NCBI GenBank assembly: GCA_029939995.1
Contig: JAOZRW010000019.1
Span: 1 to 36,664, forward strand
Length of the DNA: 36,664 nucleotides
Source: Acidimicrobiia bacterium
Lineage (GTDB): Bacteria; Actinomycetota; Acidimicrobiia; Spongiisociales; UBA5794
Reading direction: 5' to 3'
Shown here: one piece after another, positions 31,477-36,664 of the stretch
Layout of the letters: each line of letters starts with the position of its first letter
Numbering within the stretch: position 1 is the first letter of the stretch
The notes under the pieces: generated by a model
Seen by the model: the letters and a program-made list of their open reading frames with translations, nothing else
Told to the model about the DNA's origin: nothing
Database searches by the model: none
Translations under genes and position numbers: made by a program

Positions 31477-32592
31477 TCAGCCGCCGAGAGGCGCCCCCTC
31501 ATCCGCTGCCATGGGGACACCATCCGGCGTGTAGAAGCGCCGTCGCGCCCACAGGGCGGCGTAAACGAGGGCGATGAGGGCGGGCACTTCGATGAGCGGG
31601 CCGACGACGGTCGCGAGCGCCTCCCCCGAGGCGATGCCGAACACCCCGATAGCGACCGCGATCGCGAGTTCGAAGTTGTTGCCCGCTGCGGTGAACGCCA
31701 TCGCCGTGTTCTTGTCGTAGGGGAACCGCATGCGGTAGCCGGCGAAGAACGAGCCGAACCACATGATGCCGAAGTAGGCGAGGAGCGGGAGGGCGATCCG
31801 CACGACGTCGAACGGTCGGGACGTGATGGTCTCGCCCTGGAGAGCGAACATCACGACGACGGTGAAGAGCAATCCGTACAGAGCCACGGGCCCGATCTTC
31901 GGCAGGAAGACGTTCTCGTACCATTCGACGCCCTTGACGCGCTCGCCCCAGAGACGAGTGAGATACCCGGCGAGCAGCGGGACGCCGAGGAAGATGAGCA
32001 CGGTCTTCGCGATCGCCCACACGGACACGTCGAGCGCAGCACCGTTGTCGAGCCCGAGCCAGCCGGGGAGTGCGTCGAGGTAGAACCAGCCGAGGATCGC
32101 GTACGCGAAGACCTGGAACACGGAGTTGAGAGCGACGAGGACGGCGGCGGCTTCGCCGTTGCCGCACGCCAGGTCATTCCAGATGAGAACCATGGCGATG
32201 CAGCGGGCCAATCCGACGATGATCAGGCCCGTGCGATAGGCGGGCAGGTCGGGAAGCATGATCCACGCCAGAGCGAACATCACCGCGGGTCCGACGATCC
32301 AGTTGAGGACGAGCGACGTCCCCATGAGCTTGCGGTCCGCCGCAACCTCACCGACCTTCGTGTACTTCACTTTCGCGAGAACCGGGTACATCATCGCGAA
32401 CAGACCGATGGCGATCGGCAACGAGACCGTGTCGATCTTGATCGTGTCGAGCGTGTCGTTGAGACCGCCGAACACCCTTCCGAGAAGGAGTCCCGCCCCG
32501 ATGGCCAGGAGGATCCACACCGGCAGATACCGATCGAGCGCCGAGAGCCTCCGGGCCACGCCCTCATCGACGGCGGACTCGGCCCCGGTCAC
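31477..32592 (-). CDS. acr3: Arsenite efflux transporter, ACR3 family
   Basis: Predicted 371 residues with ten membrane helices. The essential cysteine sits in GLARCIAMVLIWNDLACGN (C131), the strongest ACR3 signature; VLNWIVGPAVMFALAW and MAFTAAGNNFELAIAVAIG are also diagnostic. It exports As(III) using proton motive force. GTG 32592 overlaps the preceding small CxxC protein gene (GTGA), so it is last in the arsR operon. An arsenate reductase, needed if arsenate is the threat, is not in the operon. Confidence 0.95.
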   Translation of the reverse strand: MTGAESAVDEGVARRLSALDRYLPVWILLAIGAGLLLGRVFGGLNDTLDTIKIDTVSLPIAIGLFAMMYPVLAKVKYTKVGEVAADRKLMGTSLVLNWIVGPAVMFALAWIMLPDLPAYRTGLIIVGLARCIAMVLIWNDLACGNGEAAAVLVALNSVFQVFAYAILGWFYLDALPGWLGLDNGAALDVSVWAIAKTVLIFLGVPLLAGYLTRLWGERVKGVEWYENVFLPKIGPVALYGLLFTVVVMFALQGETITSRPFDVVRIALPLLAYFGIMWFGSFFAGYRMRFPYDKNTAMAFTAAGNNFELAIAVAIGVFGIASGEALATVVGPLIEVPALIALVYAALWARRRFYTPDGVPMAADEGAPLGG

Positions 32593-32831
32593 TGAGCGGA
32601 TCCGGCAAGGATGTCGACGAGATCACAAACCGGAGGGACCCTCCCCACCGTCTTCACCTCGCCGTCGACGACGAGACCCGGCGTGGACATGACGCCGTAC
32701 GCCAAGATCTCGCCGTAGTCGGTGACTTTGTCGATCGAGGCATCGATGCCGAGGAGGCGGACCGCCTCGGCGGCAGCCGCTTCGAGCGCCTTGCAGTTCT
32801 TGCATCCGCTTCCGAGTACTTCGATCTTCAT
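32589..32831 (-). CDS. Small thioredoxin-fold redox-active disulfide protein
   Basis: Predicted 80 residues, the compact thioredoxin-like fold of the TM0996/MTH895 type: MKIEVLGSGCKNCKALEAAA with active-site C10 and C13 (CxxC), then GVMSTPGLVVDGEV with the cis-proline loop. A third Cys lies in VPPVCDLVDIL. These proteins frequently accompany COG0701 permeases in arsenic operons. It may supply reducing power or handle thiol-bound arsenic; that role is inference. The stop overlaps the ACR3 start by 4 bases. Confidence 0.88.
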   Translation of the reverse strand: MKIEVLGSGCKNCKALEAAAAEAVRLLGIDASIDKVTDYGEILAYGVMSTPGLVVDGEVKTVGRVPPVCDLVDILAGSAQ

Positions 32832-32852
32832 GAACGATTCCTTTGATTGCGG

Positions 32853-33908
32853 TCAGATGACGACATTGAACAGATAGCCGACGGCCAGGATGCCGGTGCC
32901 GACGACACCGACGAACGTCGCGAGGAGCTTCGGCTGGAGGACCCTCCGCAGCAGGATCATCTCGGGGAGGGAGAGGGCGACGACGGCCATCATGAAGGCC
33001 AGAACGGTGCCGAGCGCTACTCCCTTGTCGGAGAGGGCCTGGACGAGCGGGATGACTCCGGCGGCACTCGAGTAGAGCGGAATGCCGAGGAGCACCGCGA
33101 ACGGAACGGCGAGCGGGTTCCCCGATCCGGCCAGCCCGGCGAAGAAGTCCTCGGGAGCCCATCCGTGGATGACGGCGCCGATGGCGATGCCGACGAGGAG
33201 ATAGGGCCAGATCTTCCCGACGATGGTCTTGACCTCCTCCCATCCGAGGGCGAGGCGATCCTCCCACGGCATATCGGTCGACGGCTCGACGAGTTCGCCG
33301 CGCAGTTTCGTTTCGAACACGAACGGCTCGACCCAGCGTTCGAGACGGAACCGGCCGAGCACGTAGCCGGCCACGATCGCGACCAGCAGGCCGAAAACGA
33401 CGTACATCGCCGCGACCTTGAAACCGAACATCCCGAAGATCAGGATCACGGCGACTTCGTTCACCATCGGTGAGGCGATGAGGAAGCTGAGCGTGACACC
33501 GAGTGGGACACCGGCGGCGACGAACCCGATGAACGCGGGGACCGCCGAGCACGAGCAGAACGGTGTCACAACACCGAGTCCGGCGGCCGCAACGTTTCCG
33601 TAGCCCTCCCGCTTTCCGCCGAGCAACGACCGGGTCCGCTCGATCGTGACGAAGCTGCGGAGCACCGTCACGATGAAGACGATGCCGGCGAGAAGGAGCA
33701 GGATCTTCGTGGTGTCGTACACGAAGAAGTGCACGGCCTGCCCCACCCGGCTCTCCGGATCGAGAGCAAAGAGGTCGAACACGACCCAGTCCCAGATCTT
33801 CCCGTTGACGACGTAACCGATGACCCAGGCAAAGCCTGCCGCAGCAACAAGACCCCACAGGTGGGGCGCGCTCCGCCGTGTTCCCGGCTCGGGGAGGAAG
33901 ACGCTCAC
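32853..33908 (-). CDS. COG0701 permease (ArsP-like, formerly DUF318)
   Basis: Predicted 351 residues with about eight to ten membrane helices. The family core TPFCSCSAVPAFIGFVAAG carries C118 and C120 in the first half, and LGIPLYSSAAGVIPLVQAL is its counterpart in the second half. Related ArsP proteins export trivalent organoarsenicals through cysteines in this motif. A charged cytoplasmic loop (about 185-215) divides the halves. GTG 33908 overlaps the arsR stop (GTGA); the longer open frame runs back through arsR and is a shadow. Confidence 0.9.
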   Translation of the reverse strand: MSVFLPEPGTRRSAPHLWGLVAAAGFAWVIGYVVNGKIWDWVVFDLFALDPESRVGQAVHFFVYDTTKILLLLAGIVFIVTVLRSFVTIERTRSLLGGKREGYGNVAAAGLGVVTPFCSCSAVPAFIGFVAAGVPLGVTLSFLIASPMVNEVAVILIFGMFGFKVAAMYVVFGLLVAIVAGYVLGRFRLERWVEPFVFETKLRGELVEPSTDMPWEDRLALGWEEVKTIVGKIWPYLLVGIAIGAVIHGWAPEDFFAGLAGSGNPLAVPFAVLLGIPLYSSAAGVIPLVQALSDKGVALGTVLAFMMAVVALSLPEMILLRRVLQPKLLATFVGVVGTGILAVGYLFNVVI

Positions 33909-34204
33909 GGCCGGAGCTTCTCCGGAAGAGCAGCGGCGATCACCTCTGCCGCATGCGGCGCGATGGCGTAGTCGATCCAACGTCCCCTCTTCGTTCCGAC
34001 GATGAGACCGGCCTCCCGGAGGATCTTCAGGTGATAGGACAGGAGGTTCGGGGCGATCTCCATCTGGTCCTGCAGGTGGCAGTTGCACCGGATCTCCGGT
34101 GAGAGGATGTCGAGGATTCGGAGGCGGTACGGGTCGGCGAGCGCCTTCAGAACTTCGACCCGTTCTTCAAGATCCATTGTTGCAAGAGTTCTTGAACTGT
34201 TCAT
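33905..34204 (-). CDS. arsR: ArsR-family arsenic-responsive repressor
   Basis: Predicted 99 residues with a winged helix-turn-helix (VLKALADPYRLRILDIL, then APNLLSYHLKILREAGLIVG). The As(III) site is C40 and C42 in EIRCNCHLQ, the equivalent of the ELCVCDL box of ArsR. It should release DNA when arsenite binds. ATG 34204 lies six bases past a TACGAT -10 box, making a leaderless start; ATG 34225 lies upstream of the likely transcript start, and ATG 34177 is an alternative. It is first gene of arsR-permease-CxxC protein-ACR3. Confidence 0.9.
   Translation of the reverse strand: MNSSRTLATMDLEERVEVLKALADPYRLRILDILSPEIRCNCHLQDQMEIAPNLLSYHLKILREAGLIVGTKRGRWIDYAIAPHAAEVIAAALPEKLRP
34183..34194. promoter_or_regulatory. 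Candidate ArsR operator
   Basis: CAAGA-GT-TCTTG, a perfect 5-2-5 palindrome. It lies 10-22 bases inside the arsR reading frame if ATG 34204 is used, or just before the start if ATG 34177 is used. A repressor here would block the leaving polymerase. Confidence 0.5.
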
Positions 34205-34210
34205 GCGGCC

Positions 34211-34240
34211 ATCGTATCTCAGCACGCGCCATCATGTCAA
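34211..34240 (-). promoter_or_regulatory. Promoter of the arsenic operon
   Basis: On the minus strand a consensus -35 TTGACA (34240-34235), an 18-base spacer and -10 TACGAT (34216-34211). Start point would be about 34204, the A of the arsR ATG. This is the best -35/-10 pair in the window. Confidence 0.75.
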
Positions 34241-34244
34241 GATC

Positions 34245-34317
34245 CGTTGAACCCTCCCCCCTGCGAACCCAGGGCTCGTAGGCGGACATAGGCGCGTTTC
34301 CGGCCCACGGTTCAACG
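34245..34317 (-). repeat. Dispersed intergenic repeat, copy 2, with 9-base terminal inverted repeats
   Basis: The core 34261-34310 is the reverse complement of 23888-23937 at 48 of 50 bases. In this copy CGTTGAACC (34245-34253) and GGTTCAACG (34309-34317) form perfect ends around 55 bases. It lies between the CDF gene stop and the ars promoter. Copy 1 lacks these ends. May act as terminator of the zinc operon or be a tiny non-autonomous element. Confidence 0.7.
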
Positions 34318-34325
34318 AGTGACGG

Positions 34326-35237
34326 CTACCAAGTCACGTCGCCGCAGTTGGTGTGCGACTCCGGCTCGACCTGGAACGTCGCGTGGCTGATGCCGTAACC
34401 GTCTTCGAGGATCTCGCGCGCGGCATCCAGCACCGGGTGGGGATCGGCGTCTTCCGCCGTGGTGAGGTGCGCCGAAGCAGCATCCATGTCGGAGGTGAGC
34501 GTCCACACGTGCAGGTCGTGAACATCGACGACACCGGGGATCGCACGCAACTGCTCGGCCATCAGCGCGAGATCGACCGAATCCGGCGCCGCTTCGACCA
34601 GGATCCGGAGCGCTTTGCGGCCGAGCCGCCACGCCCTCGGCAGGATGAACAGGCCGATCCCGATGCCGAAGATCGCGTCGACGTACACCCAGCCGGTCAA
34701 CCAGATGATCAGCGCCGCGACGATGACCGCCACCGAACCGAGCATGTCGGCGAGCACCTCGACGAAGGCCCCCTCGACGTTGAGGCTCTCTTCCGCCCCT
34801 TGTCGCAGGAGGAAGAACGAGACCACGTTGACCAGGAGACCGAGCACCGCAACGACGAGCATCGGGCCGCTGAGCACCTCGGGAGACCCCTCGGTGAGGC
34901 GGCGAACGGCTTCGAAGATCACATAGCCGGCGACTGCGAAGAGCAGGACGGAGTTGGCGAGCGCCGCGAGTACTTCCAGCCGGTATACGCCGAAGGTTCG
35001 CTGCTTGTTCTCCGTCGCCCGGTCGGCGGCGATGATGGCCGCCAGCGCCATCCCGATCCCGACGGCGTCGGTCGCCATGTGGCCGGCGTCGGACAGCAGC
35101 GCCAGCGACCCGGAGATCCAAGCAGCCACGGCTTCGGCCACCATGAAGACCACGACCAACCCGAAGACGATCGCGAGTCGGCCGCGATAGCGCGAACCGG
35201 CCCGGACCGAGATGCCGTGGTCGTGGTCGCCGCTCAA
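34326..35237 (-). CDS. Cation diffusion facilitator, zinc-exporter type
   Basis: Predicted 303 residues with six membrane helices and a C-terminal cytoplasmic domain. The helix 2 metal site is LLSDAGHMATDAVG (D50, H53, D57). In helix 5 the usual HxxxD reads EVLADMLGS (E160, D164), so one transport-site histidine is glutamate; this may alter metal preference. The C-terminal domain has VDVHDLHVWTLTSDM, typical of CzcD/ZitB. It exports Zn(II) and perhaps Cd or Co with proton exchange. ATG 35237 overlaps the repressor stop (ATGA). Confidence 0.92.
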   Translation of the reverse strand: MSGDHDHGISVRAGSRYRGRLAIVFGLVVVFMVAEAVAAWISGSLALLSDAGHMATDAVGIGMALAAIIAADRATENKQRTFGVYRLEVLAALANSVLLFAVAGYVIFEAVRRLTEGSPEVLSGPMLVVAVLGLLVNVVSFFLLRQGAEESLNVEGAFVEVLADMLGSVAVIVAALIIWLTGWVYVDAIFGIGIGLFILPRAWRLGRKALRILVEAAPDSVDLALMAEQLRAIPGVVDVHDLHVWTLTSDMDAASAHLTTAEDADPHPVLDAAREILEDGYGISHATFQVEPESHTNCGDVTW

Positions 35238-35641
35238 GGCGCGGTCCCGTGATCGTGGAGGTAGTGCTCGATGGCGACATCCAGGAGCAGACGCACGTGC
35301 GTGTCGGCCACGCGGTAGTTGACGCTCCTCCCGACCTTTCTGGACCTGACCAGCCCGCCGTCCCTGAGTTGCCGGAGCTGGTGGCTGGTCGCAGACTCCG
35401 AGGAGCCGACGGCGGCGGCGATGTCCCCGACGCGCATCTCCCCTACTTCGAGGAGCGCGTAGATGATGCGGAGCCGCCCTGCGTCCGAGAGGACCTTGAA
35501 GCGTCGCGCCAGCTGATCGGCATCACCCGAGTCGAGGATCGACGCCCGCGCCGGCTCGATCCGGTCCCGGTGGATCGTTTCGGCTTCGGACGCCCTCTCG
35601 CCTCGATGTCGCGTACGTCGTTCGGTCACAACGACCAGCAT
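35234..35641 (-). CDS. ArsR/SmtB-family zinc-type metalloregulator (CzrA-like)
   Basis: Predicted 135 residues. The winged helix-turn-helix runs from FKVLSDAGRLRIIYALLEVG through SSESATSHQLRQLRDGGLVR. The alpha-5 metal site is complete: D113, H115, H126 and H129 in DTHVRLLLDVAIEHYLH, i.e. DxHx10HxxH as in CzrA, a Zn(II)/Co(II) sensor. The cysteine site of arsenic sensors is absent. About 40 N-terminal residues precede the domain. ATG 35641 lies five bases after TATATT and next to the operator palindrome; GTG 35629 is an alternative. It should repress itself and the zinc exporter it overlaps. Confidence 0.92.
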   Translation of the reverse strand: MLVVVTERRTRHRGERASEAETIHRDRIEPARASILDSGDADQLARRFKVLSDAGRLRIIYALLEVGEMRVGDIAAAVGSSESATSHQLRQLRDGGLVRSRKVGRSVNYRVADTHVRLLLDVAIEHYLHDHGTAP

Positions 35642-35646
35642 ACATG

Positions 35647-35667
35647 AATATATGAACATATGTTCAT
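35647..35667. promoter_or_regulatory. CzrA/SmtB-type operator over the -10 box
   Basis: ATGAACATATGTTCAT (35652-35667) is a perfect 16-base palindrome, the classic ArsR/SmtB 12-2-12 half-site sequence. Wider arms ATACATGAA (35639-35647) and TTCATGTAT (35663-35671) also pair. The minus-strand -10 TATATT (35652-35647) touches it, so repressor binding would block transcription. It is an AT-rich island in GC-rich DNA. Confidence 0.88.
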
Positions 35668-35701
35668 GTATTACTTCCGGAGGATCAGGCGGTCCGGCCG
35701 C

Positions 35702-35707
35702 TAGCCT
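35702..35707 (+). promoter_or_regulatory. Candidate -10 box for the ammonia-lyase gene (leaderless start)
   Basis: TAGCCT, seven bases, then ATG 35715; no ribosome site between. Its -35 would fall about 12-18 bases past the zinc operator, so the zinc repressor could also touch this promoter. Confidence 0.35.
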
Positions 35708-35714
35708 CCTGGGC

Positions 35715-36664
35715 ATGAACACCCCCGAATCCCCCATCGAATGGGTCCCGAACCCCCGTGCCCGCACGATCGAATCCAGCCCCGCCGTCGCAGCAGCGTT
35801 CCCCGAGGGCATCTTCCGGGAAGTGCAGAACTTCCACCGCCAGATCCCCGGATATCGCCCGAGCCCTTTGCGCAGTCTCACGAATCTCGCCTCGATGCTG
35901 GGTGTCGGCGGTATCTGGGTGAAGGACGAGTCGCAACGACTCGACCTCAACTCGTTCAAGGTCCTCGGCGGATCGTTCGCCATCTACCGCTTCATCAAGG
36001 CCAGGCTGGGTCTCGAAGGCAAGGATCTCAGCTTCGACGAACTGGTGAGCGAGTCCACGAGAGCCAAGCTCGGTGACATCACGTTCGCTACCGCTACCGA
36101 CGGTAATCACGGGCGAGGAGTCGCATGGGGCGCCTCCAAGCTCAACTGCAAGGCGGTGATCTACGTCCACAAGGACACGTCCGTCGCCCGCATCGAAGCG
36201 ATCGAGAGCTACGGGGCGGAGGTGCACGTCATCGACGGCACCTACGACGACGCGGTCCACCAGGCGACCGTCGACGCCGAAGCCAACGGCTGGCAGATCA
36301 TCTCCGACACGTCATGGGAGGGGTACACCGACATCCCCCGATGGGTGATGCAGGGGTACACCACGATGCTGTCCGAGACGCAGGAGCAACTCGCCGGCAC
36401 CGGCATCATCAAGCCGACCCACATCTTCGTCCAGGCCGGAGTCGGATCCCTCGCCGCAGCGACGGCAGGCTTCTACAGCAGCCGGTTCGGTGCCGATCGT
36501 CCGACCACCGTCGTCGTCGAACCCACGAAGGCCGAATGCCTCCTCGAGTCGGCGAAGATCGGGGACGGGGCGCCACACAACGTCGGTGGCGACCTGAACA
36601 CCATCATGGCGGGCCTCGCCTGTGGCGAACCGAACCCGATCGCGTGGGACGTGCTGTGGGACAC
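35715..36664 (+). CDS. dpaL: Diaminopropionate ammonia-lyase, C-terminus cut by window edge
   Basis: PLP enzyme that cleaves 2,3-diaminopropionate to pyruvate and two ammonia. The first 316 residues are in the window. The Schiff-base lysine is K82 in LNSFKVLGGSFAIYR; the phosphate/asparagine loop is ATDGNHGRGVAWGAS. YVHKDTSVARIEAIESYGAEV and FVQAGVGSLAAA complete the fold type II pattern, and the combination is specific to DpaL rather than threonine dehydratase. Diaminopropionate arises in some antibiotics and plant toxins; the pathway here is unknown. Divergent from the zinc operon with 73 bases between starts. Confidence 0.88.
   Translation, partial: MNTPESPIEWVPNPRARTIESSPAVAAAFPEGIFREVQNFHRQIPGYRPSPLRSLTNLASMLGVGGIWVKDESQRLDLNSFKVLGGSFAIYRFIKARLGLEGKDLSFDELVSESTRAKLGDITFATATDGNHGRGVAWGASKLNCKAVIYVHKDTSVARIEAIESYGAEVHVIDGTYDDAVHQATVDAEANGWQIISDTSWEGYTDIPRWVMQGYTTMLSETQEQLAGTGIIKPTHIFVQAGVGSLAAATAGFYSSRFGADRPTTVVVEPTKAECLLESAKIGDGAPHNVGGDLNTIMAGLACGEPNPIAWDVLWD

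Noticed and set aside
23888-34310. The 50-base repeats as part of a CRISPR array or of an IS element
   Set aside because: Only two copies 10 kb apart with no spacers between, and no transposase gene in the interval.

Overview
The window is a GC-rich, densely coding bacterial chromosome segment. Three things point to a high-GC actinobacterium, most likely an uncultured member of the Acidimicrobiia: secreted lipoproteins with long Thr/Val/Pro tracts behind the lipobox, many GTG starts with 4-base GTGA/ATGA stop-start overlaps, and families such as DUF3105, SHOCT and ZAS-type anti-sigma proteins. The phylum call is inference from style, not a placement. No tRNA, rRNA, transposase, integrase or CRISPR array was seen.

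Layout. 1-2.4 kb (- strand): a truncated ECF sigma factor, a membrane protein just upstream of it, and a phosphodiesterase-like enzyme. 2.5-4.05 kb (+): nuoA-nuoB-nuoC of complex I, with no nuoD following. 4.1-5.3 kb (-): a Thr-rich lipoprotein and an N-terminal stub of a glycogen-debranching enzyme. 5.4-7.3 kb: a ZAS anti-sigma-like protein, an MFS transporter, a strong bidirectional terminator and a small membrane protein. 7.3-7.8 kb: the only gap over 300 bases, full of hairpins. 7.8-13.5 kb (-): a copper/redox locus, read as histidine kinase, response regulator, lipoprotein cupredoxin, SHOCT protein, cytochrome c, DUF3105 protein and Tat-lipoprotein multicopper oxidase. 13.6-14.2 kb: an MgtC-family protein. 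14.3-17.9 kb (-): a three-subunit xanthine-dehydrogenase-family molybdenum hydroxylase.

18.1-23.9 kb holds an alpha/beta hydrolase overlapping a COG0731-type radical SAM gene, then the complete AmmeMemoRadiSam set: the radical SAM enzyme, the MEMO1-like protein B and the AMMECR1-like protein A. A secreted seven-repeat beta-propeller lipoprotein sits inside the set. 23.9-26.6 kb (-): a molybdate-type ABC transporter (modA-modB-modC), which could feed the molybdenum enzyme 6 kb away. 26.7-31.4 kb: a DsrE-like protein, a second MFS transporter and an MMPL exporter divergent from a TetR regulator. 31.5-34.2 kb (-): an arsenic operon (arsR, ArsP-like permease, small CxxC protein, ACR3 efflux pump) without an arsenate reductase. 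34.3-35.7 kb (-): a zinc operon (CzrA/SmtB-type repressor and CDF exporter) behind a clear palindromic operator. 35.7 kb to the end (+): the start of diaminopropionate ammonia-lyase.

Two sequence-level patterns link these parts. First, at least eight first genes have a TANNNT -10 box ending 5-7 bases before the start codon and no Shine-Dalgarno sequence, which predicts leaderless mRNAs. Second, a 50-base intergenic sequence occurs twice in opposite orientation (23888-23937 and 34261-34310, 48/50 identical), bracketing the 10.4 kb that carries molybdate, drug and arsenic transport. The least understood and most interesting material is the AmmeMemoRadiSam neighbourhood with its propeller lipoprotein, followed by the copper/redox operon.
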